This document shows, one piece after another, positions 1 to 9,242 of a DNA stretch of 64,000 nucleotides. The translations under genes were made by a program, and so were the position numbers. The notes beneath the pieces are model-generated. The model saw only the letters and a list, made by a program, of their open reading frames with translations. It made no database searches and was not told where the DNA came from. The stretch is taken from the NCBI RefSeq assembly GCF_000472785.1, contig NZ_AXAL01000006.1, forward strand, positions 62,208 through 126,207, written 5' to 3'. This stretch comes from Mesorhizobium loti CJ3sym (lineage in GTDB: Bacteria; Pseudomonadota; Alphaproteobacteria; Rhizobiales; Rhizobiaceae). Each line of letters opens with the position of its first letter. The stretch's first letter is position 1.

Positions 1-892
<892 letters not shown>

Positions 893-922
893 GCAGCTCG
901 ATCCCTTTTTGCCTGGAGATAC

Positions 923-951
923 CTATGGTTGGAAATACGGCGACACCATAG
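923..951. promoter_or_regulatory. Inverted repeat in the moxR / DUF1285 divergent intergenic region
   Basis: Perfect 7-bp arms CTATGGT (923-929) and ACCATAG (945-951) are separated by 15 bp, between two divergent genes. The placement fits an operator, but no regulator is identified and short arms like these can occur by chance. Confidence 0.25.
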
Positions 952-1043
952 CATAAGTTGCCGCGATTCGGCCTCGCGTAGTGGCTATGGTCGAACTTAA
1001 ATCACAGACTTAGGCTGACAAGCGGAACAACAGTGACTATTTC

Positions 1044-1679
1044 GTGACGATGACGGAACACTACGAACATCGCCAACAAAGCCTTACGCAGGCAACCGAG
1101 GCACGCGGCCTGGAGGCGCTGATCTCGCGCGCGGCGCGTGCCGGCAAGGGCGCGGCACCGGTCGAGCGCTGGAATCCCGACTTTTGCGGCGATCTCGACA
1201 TGGAGATCAAGGCCGACGGCACCTGGTTCTATCTGGGAACGCCGATCGGCCGCATGCCACTGGTGCAGCTATTCTCCTCCGTGCTGCGCAAGGACGAAGA
1301 CGGCAGGACCTATCTGGTTACGCCTGTGGAAAAGGTCGGCATCCGCGTCGCGGATGCGCCGTTCATCGCCGTCGAGATGGATGTTTCGGGCAGTGGTGAC
1401 GAACAGATCATCACCTTCCGCACCAATGTCGGCGACGTGGTCGAGGCCGGACCGGAGCGGCCGCTGCGTTTCGTCGACGAGAACGAGACCGGCGGCCTGA
1501 AGCCCTATGTGCTGGTGCGCGGCCGGCTGGAGGCGCTGGTGGCGCGGCCTGTCATGTACGAACTGGTCGGGCATGGCGAAGAGCTCGAGATCGGCGGCAA
1601 GACGATGTTTGCCGTGCGCTCGAAGGGCGCCGTTTTTCCGATCATGCCGGCCGACCAGTTGAAACGGCTGAGCGCATGA
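1044..1679 (+). CDS. DUF1285 domain protein
   Basis: The gene encodes 211 residues matching the DUF1285 family in length and pattern, with a central FCGDLDMEIKADGTWFYLG block followed by PIGRMPLVQLFSSVL. No signal peptide or membrane segment is seen, so it should be cytoplasmic. Its biochemical role is unknown. The first ATG is at 1050 and an upstream start codon at 1044 is also possible. The stop overlaps the start of the NUDIX gene by 4 nt (ATGA), so DUF1285, NUDIX hydrolase and CCA-adding enzyme form a translationally coupled trio. Confidence 0.9.
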   Translation: MTMTEHYEHRQQSLTQATEARGLEALISRAARAGKGAAPVERWNPDFCGDLDMEIKADGTWFYLGTPIGRMPLVQLFSSVLRKDEDGRTYLVTPVEKVGIRVADAPFIAVEMDVSGSGDEQIITFRTNVGDVVEAGPERPLRFVDENETGGLKPYVLVRGRLEALVARPVMYELVGHGEELEIGGKTMFAVRSKGAVFPIMPADQLKRLSA

Positions 1680-2311
1680 TGGATCAGGTGTCACCGGTGC
1701 CGTTTTCATCGGCGGATTTTCGCGCGCGCTTTGCCGCGCAGCCGCAAGCGCATGCCGACGACGATTACGGCGATCATCGCTTCAATCCCGGCCATCCGCG
1801 CCTTAACCAGGGCAAGCCACTGCGCAATGCCGCAGTGCTGATCCCGGTGGTCGATCACCAGGGCGAAGCGACGGTTCTTCTGACCAAGCGGGCGGAGAAG
1901 CTGCGCAGCCATTCCGGGCAGGTGGCATTCCCCGGCGGTACCATCGATGCGACCGATGCGAGCCCGGAAGCCGCGGCGCTGCGCGAGACCTTCGAGGAGG
2001 TCGGGCTTGGCCAAGACCGCATCGAGATCATCGGCCGCATGCCGGATTATGTCGCCGGCAGCGGCTACCGCATCGCGCCGGTGCTGGGCATCGTTCGGCC
2101 CGGCTTCCAGCTGACCTTGAACGCCGACGAGGTCGATGCGGCCTTCGAAGTGCCGCTGCGCTTCCTGATGGACCCGGCCAATCACAAGCGCGACAGCCGC
2201 ATGTGGAACGATCTCGAATGGTTCTTCTACGACATGCCCTATGGCGACCGGCGCATCTGGGGCGTCACCGCCGGCATCATCCGCACGCTCTATGAAAGGC
2301 TCTATGCGTGA
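1676..2311 (+). CDS. NUDIX hydrolase, CoA pyrophosphatase type
   Basis: This 211-residue protein has a NUDIX box at about residues 87-110: it starts GGTIDAT and continues with the REtFEEVG core whose glutamates bind the catalytic divalent metal. The preceding LLTKRAEKLRSHSGQVAFPG segment is the hallmark of the CoA pyrophosphatase (NudL/Nudt7-like) branch, which cleaves CoA or its thioesters to phosphopantetheine and 3',5'-ADP. It overlaps DUF1285 upstream and the CCA-adding enzyme downstream by 4 nt each. The family is certain; the exact substrate is inferred from the motif context. Confidence 0.93.
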   Translation: MMDQVSPVPFSSADFRARFAAQPQAHADDDYGDHRFNPGHPRLNQGKPLRNAAVLIPVVDHQGEATVLLTKRAEKLRSHSGQVAFPGGTIDATDASPEAAALRETFEEVGLGQDRIEIIGRMPDYVAGSGYRIAPVLGIVRPGFQLTLNADEVDAAFEVPLRFLMDPANHKRDSRMWNDLEWFFYDMPYGDRRIWGVTAGIIRTLYERLYA

Positions 2312-3573
2312 TTGTTTCGATTTCGGACAGGGCCGACTGGCTCACCGACAAGCATCTGCAGCGCTTGCTTGCCGCCCTGGCTGAAGGCGGTGAGGAGGCG
2401 CGTATCGCCGGCGGCGCGGTACGCAACGTGCTGATGGGCCAGCCGGTCGCCGACATCGACATCGCCACCACCTGTTTGCCTGATGAAACCATCCGCCGCG
2501 CCGAGGCGGAAGGCTTCAAACCGGTGCCTACCGGCATCGAGCACGGCACGATCACCGTCGTTGCCGGCGGCAAGCCCTATGAAATCACCACCTTGCGCGC
2601 CGATGTCGAGACCGATGGCCGTCGCGCCAAGGTTTCGTTCGGGCGCGACTGGAGACTGGATGCCGAGCGGCGCGACTTCACCATCAACGCGCTCTACGCC
2701 GAAGCGGATGGCACTGTCGTCGACCTGGTTGGCGGCATCGCCGATATCGAGGCGCGGCGGCTGCGCTTCATTGGCGATGCGGAAGCGCGCATCCGTGAGG
2801 ATTATCTGCGCATCCTGCGCTTTTTCCGCTTCTTTGCCTGGTATGGCGAAGGCCGGCCTGACGCCGAGGGACTGAAGGCCTGCGCCCGGCTCAAAGAGGG
2901 GCTGGGGCAACTGTCGGCCGAACGCATCTGGTCCGAACTGAAGAAGCTTTTGTCGGCGCCTGACCCGTCGCGGGCACTGCTCTGGATGCGGCAGGCAAGT
3001 GTGCTGACAACCGCGCTGCCGGAAAGCGAGAGATGGGGGATCGATGCCATCCACGGGCTGACCAAGGCTGAAAAGAATCTCGGCTGGACCGCGGATCCGA
3101 TGCTGCGGCTCGAAGCAATCGTGCCGCCGGATGCCGCGCGCATGAAGACCCTTACCGAGCGGCTCCGGTTTTCGACCGGTGAATCAGACCGCTTGCGCCA
3201 CTGGGCGCTGGCCACTGTCGTCGAACCGAAGACCACCGAGGGCGAGCTGGCGAAGCGGCTTTATCGCGGCGACCGGCAAGGATTTGTCGATCGCCTGCGG
3301 CTGTCGCTTGCGGGTGCACGGGTGCGCGCTGTTCAGGACAACGAGGCACTGCTTGAGGCCGGCGGCTTTTCGCGCCTGCTGGCCTTCGCGCTCAAATGGG
3401 AAAAGCCAGTATTTCCGCTGAAAGGCGCCGATCTGACGGCACTCGGGGCAAAGCCAGGGCCGAAACTGGGCGAAATCCTCAAGAACCTCGAGACCGAATG
3501 GATCGAAGCGGGATTTGCGCCCGACCGCGGCGCGCTGCTCGAACGCGCCGCCCAGGCCCTGAACGCCGGTTAG
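2308..3573 (+). CDS. cca: CCA tRNA nucleotidyltransferase / poly(A) polymerase family
   Basis: The 421-residue protein starts at GTG 2308, overlapping the NUDIX stop by 4 nt. A class II nucleotidyltransferase head is clear: GGAVRN near residue 36, then the metal-binding DID in ADIDIATTC near residue 50, and the RRDFTINAL and EDYLRILRFFRF segments downstream. This enzyme family adds or repairs the 3' CCA of tRNAs. Some alphaproteobacterial members could be poly(A) polymerases, but the location and length fit a CCA-adding enzyme. Confidence 0.93.
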   Translation: MIVSISDRADWLTDKHLQRLLAALAEGGEEARIAGGAVRNVLMGQPVADIDIATTCLPDETIRRAEAEGFKPVPTGIEHGTITVVAGGKPYEITTLRADVETDGRRAKVSFGRDWRLDAERRDFTINALYAEADGTVVDLVGGIADIEARRLRFIGDAEARIREDYLRILRFFRFFAWYGEGRPDAEGLKACARLKEGLGQLSAERIWSELKKLLSAPDPSRALLWMRQASVLTTALPESERWGIDAIHGLTKAEKNLGWTADPMLRLEAIVPPDAARMKTLTERLRFSTGESDRLRHWALATVVEPKTTEGELAKRLYRGDRQGFVDRLRLSLAGARVRAVQDNEALLEAGGFSRLLAFALKWEKPVFPLKGADLTALGAKPGPKLGEILKNLETEWIEAGFAPDRGALLERAAQALNAG

Positions 3574-3574
3574 A

Positions 3575-3760
3575 TCAGGCGGCGTCGCGGACTTTTTCGA
3601 CGCGTGAGCGTATCGCCTCGATCATCGTTTCGCGGATAACAGTCTCGCCATGCGTCTCGCGCATATGCTCGACGGCACGGCGCATAACTTCGGCTTCCTC
3701 GTCGGCACGGGTGTGCCACTCACAGCCGGGAACGAGCGACCCGCAGTGAAATTCCTTCAT
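3575..3760 (-). CDS. DUF1059 small protein
   Basis: This 61-residue cytoplasmic protein begins MKEFHCGSLVPGCEWHTRA, the typical DUF1059 start with two conserved cysteines (C6, C13), followed by a helical region with HMRETHGE. Its stop nearly abuts the convergent cca stop. The upstream leader holds an imperfect hairpin near 3781-3800. The function of the family is unknown. Confidence 0.88.
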   Translation of the reverse strand: MKEFHCGSLVPGCEWHTRADEEAEVMRRAVEHMRETHGETVIRETMIEAIRSRVEKVRDAA

Positions 3761-3916
3761 TGGATTTCTCCTTTTCCTCCGGGGAGCCGGTCAGGGCTCC
3801 GCCACTTTTCTTGGCTCACGGTCCGGCTTTGGACCGCCAGCATGGTCAATTACCATAACACGCGACGGGCCGTCTGGTTGCATCAAAGCTGCGTGCGCTT
3901 TCCGCAGAGCCCACAT

Positions 3917-4831
3917 TTACGGCCAGCGGACCTCCGGCGGCAGGCTGGACAGGATCGCGGCGACATTGCCGCCTGTTTTCAGGCCAAAGATGGTGCCGCG
4001 GTCGTGAAGCAGGTTGAATTCGACGTAGCGGCCACGACGGATGAGCTGTTCATCGCGGTCGCCGTCGGTCCAGTTCTCGTTGAAATTGGCGCGCACGAGG
4101 TGGCCGTAGACAACGAGAAAAGAGCGCCCGACGTCCTGGACGAAGTTGAAATCGGCGTTCCAGCCGCCTTTCTCCTCGGCGGAATGCAGCCAGTCGAAGA
4201 AGATGCCGCCGGTGCCGCGCGGCTCGTTGCGGTGCGACAGATAGAAGTACTCGTCGCACCAGGCCTTGAATTTCGGGTAGTCGGCGACGGCGGCATTCTT
4301 CTCGCAAGCGAACTGCATGGCACGGTGGAAGGCTGTCGTGTCGGGGTCGTCCTGGGTGCGGCGGCGGTCGAGCACCGGGGTGAGGTCGGCGCCGCCGCCG
4401 AACCATTGCCTGGAGGTGACCACCATGCGCGTGTTCATGTGCACGGCCGGAACGTTGGGGTTCCAGGGGTGCGCGATCAGCGAAATGCCGGAGGCCCAGA
4501 AGCGCGGGTCTTCCTCGGCGCCGGGCATCTGCTTCCTGAATTCGGGTGAGAACTCGCCATGGACGGTCGAGGTGTGGACGCCGACTTTCTCGAAGACGCG
4601 GCCGTGCATCATCGACATGGTGCCGCCGCCACCCTTGCCGGCATCGCGTTCCCAGGGTGTCTTTTCGAAACGGCCGGGCGACCAGGAGGCCAAGGGACCG
4701 CCAAGATCCTGCTCGATCTGCTCGAAGGTGCCGCAGATGCGTTCGCGCAAGGCTTCGAACCACAGGCGGGCCTTCATCTTCTTCTGTTCGATGTCGGCGG
4801 GCAGGCCAGCTTGTATTTCAGGTCGTTCCAA
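3917..4831 (-). CDS. hemF: Oxygen-dependent coproporphyrinogen III oxidase
   Basis: HemF converts coproporphyrinogen III to protoporphyrinogen IX using O2. The family signatures [27 protein letters not shown] and IFFDWL are all present. The open frame reaches back to TTG 4867, but TTG 4831 is preferred: it yields 304 residues beginning MERPEIQAG, close to the usual 300, with a GGAGA sequence just upstream. It is an isolated transcription unit, convergent towards the DUF1059 gene. Start choice is the only real uncertainty. Confidence 0.95.
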   Translation of the reverse strand: MERPEIQAGLPADIEQKKMKARLWFEALRERICGTFEQIEQDLGGPLASWSPGRFEKTPWERDAGKGGGGTMSMMHGRVFEKVGVHTSTVHGEFSPEFRKQMPGAEEDPRFWASGISLIAHPWNPNVPAVHMNTRMVVTSRQWFGGGADLTPVLDRRRTQDDPDTTAFHRAMQFACEKNAAVADYPKFKAWCDEYFYLSHRNEPRGTGGIFFDWLHSAEEKGGWNADFNFVQDVGRSFLVVYGHLVRANFNENWTDGDRDEQLIRRGRYVEFNLLHDRGTIFGLKTGGNVAAILSSLPPEVRWP

Positions 4832-5044
4832 AGTGCCGTCTCCGGTTGCGGGCGGTCGAGTCGACAAAAGACTCGTCTTTTCCGGGCGCGATCCCTAATC
4901 TCTTGAGGAACAGGGTCAAGTCCCGTTGCAGCGCCTCGCGGCCTTTGGACGCGCAAGGGATGTAGCAAGACTTTGGTTTTATGCATGATCCGGGATTCGA
5001 TGCCGGTTTCAGGGTCATGCGCTACGGTGCAAGGAGTTTCTTTC

Positions 5045-5302
5045 GTGCGCACCCCGGCAAGACCGCCGCTGGATGGCCTGAAGAAAAGGCTCGACCAAAG
5101 CCGGGCTGAGCGTGCGCGCATGCCGCGCGACGGCTTTCTGCGTGAGACCTTCGTCCTGCCGCGCTCCGACGCGCGCCTCAAGGCCAAGGAATGGTTCGAG
5201 CGCTTTCCCAAGCAGGCCTACTGGACCGAGATCGAAAGCTGGTTCGAGCGGCCGGGCGATTTGATCGAGTTCACCATCAGGCGCTTGCCGGCGGCGGATT
5301 AG
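5045..5302 (+). CDS. Conserved-looking small protein of unknown function (85 aa)
   Basis: GTG 5045 follows an AAGGAG ribosome-binding site at 5031-5036 with 8-nt spacing, so it is preferred over the upstream in-frame ATGs. The protein is basic at the N-terminus and carries FVLPRSDARLKAKEWFERFP and YWTEIESWFERP, a pattern of aromatic and charged residues that looks folded. Codon use is typical of the genome. There is no signal peptide or membrane segment. I do not recognise the family. Confidence 0.75.
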   Translation: MRTPARPPLDGLKKRLDQSRAERARMPRDGFLRETFVLPRSDARLKAKEWFERFPKQAYWTEIESWFERPGDLIEFTIRRLPAAD

Positions 5303-5308
5303 GGTTTC

Positions 5309-5430
5309 CTCGCCCCGTTTACGGGGAGAGGATGCCGGTAGGCAAGGGGCGGCGCAGACCTCCGTCTGCTGGCGCTGCCCCTCATCCGCCTTTCAGGCAC
5401 CTTCTCCCCGTGAACGGGGAGAAGGAAGAA
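5309..5430. repeat. Dispersed palindromic repeat, family A, full-length copy
   Basis: The element is an imperfect palindrome of about 120 bp. The left arm begins with a CCCCGT/ACGGGG hairpin near 5314-5332. The right arm ends with CTTCTCCCCG ... CGGGGAGAAG at 5401-5424. The centre is GCAGAC-CTCC-GTCTGC. The right arm (5369-5430) recurs at 18351-18412 with three mismatches. It resembles the short palindromic intergenic mosaic elements of rhizobia. The 3' end of soxR lies inside it. Confidence 0.85.
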
Positions 5431-5863
5431 TCAACCGTCTCGCCCCCATGCCTTCCCTTGCCAGCCTGTCGCCCTTGTTCCGGAGCGGACATTTGTCGAT
5501 CGACATGCAGCCGCAGCCGATGCAGTCGGTCAGCCCGTCGCGCAATTTCTTCAACTGGGCGATCTTGTGGTCGAGCCCGTCGCGCCAGGCGGTCGACAGC
5601 AGGTTCCAGTCGTCGCGCGTCGGTGTGCGGCCCTCCGGTAGTGAAGCCAAGGCCTCGCCGATCTCGGCCAGCGAGATGCCAACCTCCTGCGCGACCTTGA
5701 TGATCGCCACCCGCCGCAGCACGTCGCGGCCATAGCGGCGCTGGTTGCCTGAGGTGCGGTGGCTGCGGATCAGCCCGCGCGCTTCATAGAAATGCAGCGC
5801 CGACACCGCGACGCCGCTGCGCATCGCCACCTGGCCGACCGTCAATTCCGTTACTGGAGCCAT
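5393..5863 (-). CDS. soxR: Redox-sensitive MerR-family activator SoxR
   Basis: An N-terminal MerR winged helix ([20 protein letters not shown]) is followed by a dimerisation helix and the cluster motif [12 protein letters not shown], matching the CxxCxCx5C that holds the [2Fe-2S] sensor of SoxR. ATG 5863 ([10 protein letters not shown]) is preferred over 5887 because it matches the family N-terminus. The last twelve codons and the stop fall inside the family A repeat, adding a tail [13 protein letters not shown] SoxR-box-like palindrome at 5882-5899 lies just upstream, implying autoregulation. No obvious divergent target follows it. Confidence 0.95.
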   Translation of the reverse strand: MAPVTELTVGQVAMRSGVAVSALHFYEARGLIRSHRTSGNQRRYGRDVLRRVAIIKVAQEVGISLAEIGEALASLPEGRTPTRDDWNLLSTAWRDGLDHKIAQLKKLRDGLTDCIGCGCMSIDKCPLRNKGDRLAREGMGARRLILPSPRSRGEGA

Positions 5864-5881
5864 TTCCCATTTTCCGCTTGA

Positions 5882-5899
5882 CCTCAACTTAAGTTGAGC
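5882..5899. promoter_or_regulatory. SoxR-box-like operator
   Basis: CCTCAACTTAAGTTGAGC is an 18-bp near-perfect palindrome (CTCAACTT/AAGTTGAG) 19 bp upstream of the soxR start. It has the same layout as the enterobacterial soxS operator core CCTCAA...TTGAGG. Binding is inferred, not shown. Confidence 0.75.
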
Positions 5900-6024
5900 T
5901 TGTAGCGAGGAAATGTTGATTGGGCAAATGACAGGAGAAGGCGATGTGCGCCTGGGCGAGAATTACTGGAGAAAGCGCTGTCCTCGGCGACGGCAGGGGC
6001 GGTATCGTCGACGGGTTGCGGATC

Positions 6025-6483
6025 CTATTCGAGCTGCCGGATCGCCTCGCCCGCCACCATGGCGACGGAGAGCGCGACGTTGATGCTGCGCGCGGTGCCT
6101 TGCATGGGGATGGTCAGCCGCGCATCCGCCGCCTGATGGACCGGATCCGGCACGCCTGCGGATTCGCGGCCGAACAGGAGGATGTCGCCGTCCGCGAAAC
6201 TGAAGCTGGTGTAGGGGGTCGTAGCCCTGGTCGACAGCAGCACCAGCCGGCGCCCGTCCTCCTTGCGCCAGTCCTCGAAGGTGTTCCAGTCGAGGTGCCG
6301 GGTCAAGGCAGCCATTTCGAGGTAGTCCATGCCGGCGCGCTTGAGCGCTTTGTCGGAAAGCGGAAAGCCGGCCGGCTCGATGATGTCGACGCCAAGGCCA
6401 AGGCACGCGGCCAGGCGCAGGATTGTCCCGGTATTGCCGGCGATGTCAGGCTGGTAGAGCGCGATGCGGAGACGACCGTTCAT
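6025..6483 (-). CDS. trmL: tRNA (cytidine(34)-2'-O)-methyltransferase (SPOUT)
   Basis: This 152-residue SPOUT methyltransferase carries the TrmL signatures LYQPDIAGNTGTILRLAAC near the N-terminus, LLFGRESAGVP near residue 105, and the knot-forming IPMQGTARSINVALSVAM at 125-142. TrmL 2'-O-methylates the wobble base of leucine tRNAs. Length matches the family (about 155). It is transcribed away from the ABC exporter leader region and towards soxR. Confidence 0.96.
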   Translation of the reverse strand: MNGRLRIALYQPDIAGNTGTILRLAACLGLGVDIIEPAGFPLSDKALKRAGMDYLEMAALTRHLDWNTFEDWRKEDGRRLVLLSTRATTPYTSFSFADGDILLFGRESAGVPDPVHQAADARLTIPMQGTARSINVALSVAMVAGEAIRQLE

Positions 6484-6623
6484 TTCCGCGTCCTTCTAAT
6501 AAGTGGCAGATCGGCAACAGCGGGCTCGCGGTTTTGGAAATTCCTCGACCTGCGGGTGGCGATTTTTTTCGAAGTCGGGTATACGGCCAGCATTGTCAAC
6601 CCGAACCGATGGAGGGGAAACTC

Positions 6624-6701
6624 ATGATGACCATGCGCATCCAGCGCCCCTCTCGTGGGCTAGCACGCTCCACGGCGGTTTCGGTACGACAATTCTCCTG
6701 A
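6624..6701 (+). CDS. Possible 25-codon leader peptide upstream of the ABC exporter genes
   Basis: ATG 6624 follows GGAGGGG with 6-nt spacing, an excellent ribosome-binding site for so short a frame. The peptide is arginine/serine rich (RIQRPSRGLARS). It sits about 60 nt before the next gene. It could be a regulatory leader or a small protein. No family is recognised, and the evidence is only the ribosome-binding site and position. Confidence 0.4.
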   Translation: MMTMRIQRPSRGLARSTAVSVRQFS

Positions 6702-6764
6702 CTCTCTAAGACTTGATCGCACCGATTCCCGCCGAAACGTTTTTTCGGTCGAAGGAATGCTGCG

Positions 6765-7316
6765 ATGTTTTTCAAAAAGTCAAAAGGGCTGAACGCCCCA
6801 CCTGAACATGTCCAGACCGATGCTTGGCGTCGTGTCCAGACCGACGCAATCCATGCCTCCGGCCGAATGCCGGCGGAAGACATGGATTCGCCTTTTCATC
6901 TCTATTTTCACACGGAGGACGGACCGATGTTCGATCCCTACAGAATACCTGGCTCAAGGAGCCTGCATATCCACCGACTGCCGACCTGGGCGCTGTTGAT
7001 CGGCGAGACCTATTCGTCGGCGGTTCACGCCGAAGTTCGCCGTCGGCCGCATCGCGGCATGTTGCCGGATGTCGATTTCTCGCGCGCGGTTCCCGATCCG
7101 AGCCGGCCGTCGCTGGTGCGCCGGATCATCCGGCTGATCCGGCCGGGTGCGAAAATCCGGCTTGTCGACACCGCACCGTCAGGATCGGCAAACGAGCCTG
7201 TCGGCGAAAAGCCCGCGGGCCCCTATATTGCGCGAAGCAGGGCCGACGGTCCGGATGATTCCGGACCGTCGGCCCTCGGCGCCGCCGGGGACTTCGGACG
7301 TCGCCAAGCCGCGTAA
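6765..7316 (+). CDS. Hypothetical protein (183 aa) ahead of the ABC exporter pair
   Basis: The frame starts MFFKKSKGLNAPPEH with a GAAGGA-type ribosome-binding site. It contains a short repeat VQTDAWRR/VQTDAIHA near residues 21-34, a central region rich in His and aromatic residues (PFHLYFHTEDGP), an arginine-rich stretch VRRIIRLIRPG near 125, and a low-complexity tail. A perfect 15-bp inverted repeat lies within the 3' end. The gene ends 29 nt before the first ABC gene. No domain is recognised, and the tail may be read only as RNA. Confidence 0.5.
   Translation: MFFKKSKGLNAPPEHVQTDAWRRVQTDAIHASGRMPAEDMDSPFHLYFHTEDGPMFDPYRIPGSRSLHIHRLPTWALLIGETYSSAVHAEVRRRPHRGMLPDVDFSRAVPDPSRPSLVRRIIRLIRPGAKIRLVDTAPSGSANEPVGEKPAGPYIARSRADGPDDSGPSALGAAGDFGRRQAA
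7240..7275 (+). repeat. Perfect 15-bp inverted repeat upstream of ABC genes
   Basis: Arms GGGCCGACGGTCCGG (7240-7254) and its exact complement (7261-7275) flank a 6-nt loop. The RNA would form a very stable stem, without a following T-run, 70 nt before the first ABC exporter start. It may be an attenuating or mRNA-processing structure. Confidence 0.7.
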
Positions 7317-7345
7317 GCGGAAAACAGATTTTACAGGCATGACCT

Positions 7346-9232
7346 ATGTTGTTGTTTAGCTGGTTTGAAAGAAGGCTCGATCCGTTCCCGGCAGCGGAAC
7401 CGGTCGAGCCGCCCAAGACGCTGGTGGCCTTCTGCCTGCATTATACGCGTGGCGCATGGCCCTATATCCTTGTCGACGCGGTGCTGGTGGCGGCCATCGC
7501 GATCGCCGAAGTGTGGATGTTCGGCTTCCTCGGCCGCATCGTCGACTGGCTGTCGGCGGCGAACCGCGAAACCTTCCTGCAGACGGAGAGCTGGAAGCTC
7601 GCCGGTATGGCCTTCATCGTGCTGTTCGCGCTGCCGGGCACGGTGTGGCTGCATTCGCTGCTCAACCAGCAGACGCTGATGGGCAACTATCCCATGCGCA
7701 TCCGCTGGCAGGTGCATCGCTACCTGCTCAAGCAGTCGATGAGTTTCTACCAGGATGAGTTCGCCGGACGCATCGCCACCAAGCTGATGCAGACGGCACT
7801 CGCCGTGCGCGAATGCGTCATCAAGGTGCTCGACGTCCTCAACTACGTCATCGTCTATTTCCTGGGCATGCTGGTCATCGTCGGCTCGGCCGACTGGCGG
7901 CTGGCCGCGCCACTGGTCGTCTGGCTGGTCGGCTACATCCTGTTGCTGCGCTTTTTCATTCCGCGCCTGGGCAAGGTCGGCGAGGAACAGGCCAATGCGC
8001 GCTCGGTCATGACCGGCCGCGTCGTCGACAGCTATTCCAACATCCAGACGGTCAAGCTGTTTTCCCATGCGCGCCGCGAGGCTTCTTTCGCAAGGGAAGG
8101 GATGGATGGCTTCCTGAGCACGGTCTACCGTTCGATGCGGCTGGTGACGGTGCTTTTCGGCTCGCTTTACATTCTGAACTCACTGTTGCTGTTCTCGATC
8201 ACCGCTATCTCGCTGTGGCTGTGGATGGGACAAGTGGTGACGATCGGCGCGGTCGCCGTGGTCATCGGCCTGGTGCTCAGAATGTGGGGCATGTCGCAGT
8301 GGATCATGTGGGAAATGTCGGCCCTGTTCGAGAACATCGGCACCGTGCATGACGGCATCGCCTCGATCTCGCTGCCGCGGCTTGTCGAGGACAGGCCGGA
8401 TGCGCAGGAGATCAGCGTTGCCAAGGGCGATATCCGCTTCGAGGATATCCGCTTCCACTATGGCAAGGAGAAAGGTGTCATCGAAAACCTGTCACTGGCG
8501 GTGAAGCCGGGCGAGAAGGTCGGCATTGTCGGTCGCTCGGGCGCCGGCAAGTCGACGCTGGTCAATCTGCTGCTGCGCTTCTACGATTTGGAAAGCGGAC
8601 GGATCCTGATCGACGGCCAGGAGATCGCCGGTGTGAAGCAGGATTCGCTGCGCGCGCAGATCGGCATGGTCACACAGGACACTTCGCTGCTGCATCGTTC
8701 GGTGCGCGAGAACATCCTCTACGGCCGGCCCGATGCTTCCGACGAGATGCTTGTCGAGGCGGCGCGCCGTGCCGAGGCGCTGGATTTCATCGGCGGGCTT
8801 TCGGATGCCAGTGGCCGCAGGGGGGTCGACGCTTATGTCGGCGACCGTGGCGTCAAATTGTCCGGCGGCCAGCGGCAACGCATCGCCATTGCTCGCGTTA
8901 TGTTGAAGGATGCGCCGATACTTATCCTTGACGAGGCGACGTCGGCGCTGGATTCCGAGGCGGAAGCGGCCATCCAGGAGAACCTCTACAAGCTCATGCA
9001 AGGCAAGACCGTCATCGCCATCGCCCACCGGCTGTCGACCATCGCGGCGATGGACAGGCTCGTGGTGATGGACCAGGGTCGGGTCATCGAGGAAGGTTCG
9101 CACGACGAACTGGTCGCCAAGGGCGGGCTCTACGCCCAGCTCTGGCAGCGCCAGTCGGGCGGGTTCCTGCTCGAGGACATCCCGACCGATGCCGCCAATG
9201 ATGCAATTGCAAAGGGGCAAGCCGCAGAATGA
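7346..9232 (+). CDS. ABC exporter half-transporter 1 (TMD-NBD fusion)
   Basis: The 628-residue protein has an N-terminal six-helix ABC type I transmembrane domain (about residues 20-320) and a C-terminal ATPase. Walker A GRSGAGKST is near residue 395, signature LSGGQRQR near 504, and Walker B LILDEATSALD just after. All ATPase motifs are intact. The second half-transporter begins 10 nt downstream and is about equal in length, so a heterodimeric exporter is likely. The substrate is unknown; these rhizobial exporters are usually annotated generically as multidrug or lipid exporters. Confidence 0.95.
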   Translation: MLLFSWFERRLDPFPAAEPVEPPKTLVAFCLHYTRGAWPYILVDAVLVAAIAIAEVWMFGFLGRIVDWLSAANRETFLQTESWKLAGMAFIVLFALPGTVWLHSLLNQQTLMGNYPMRIRWQVHRYLLKQSMSFYQDEFAGRIATKLMQTALAVRECVIKVLDVLNYVIVYFLGMLVIVGSADWRLAAPLVVWLVGYILLLRFFIPRLGKVGEEQANARSVMTGRVVDSYSNIQTVKLFSHARREASFAREGMDGFLSTVYRSMRLVTVLFGSLYILNSLLLFSITAISLWLWMGQVVTIGAVAVVIGLVLRMWGMSQWIMWEMSALFENIGTVHDGIASISLPRLVEDRPDAQEISVAKGDIRFEDIRFHYGKEKGVIENLSLAVKPGEKVGIVGRSGAGKSTLVNLLLRFYDLESGRILIDGQEIAGVKQDSLRAQIGMVTQDTSLLHRSVRENILYGRPDASDEMLVEAARRAEALDFIGGLSDASGRRGVDAYVGDRGVKLSGGQRQRIAIARVMLKDAPILILDEATSALDSEAEAAIQENLYKLMQGKTVIAIAHRLSTIAAMDRLVVMDQGRVIEEGSHDELVAKGGLYAQLWQRQSGGFLLEDIPTDAANDAIAKGQAAE

Positions 9233-9242
9233 TGGCCGCCGC

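Noticed and set aside
5944..6627. Long + strand frame (227 codons) starting just after a GGAGAAGG sequence downstream of the SoxR box
   Set aside because: It runs antisense through the whole of trmL and shows no recognisable domain; the trmL protein on the other strand is unambiguous. Only the first 80 bp are free of trmL.
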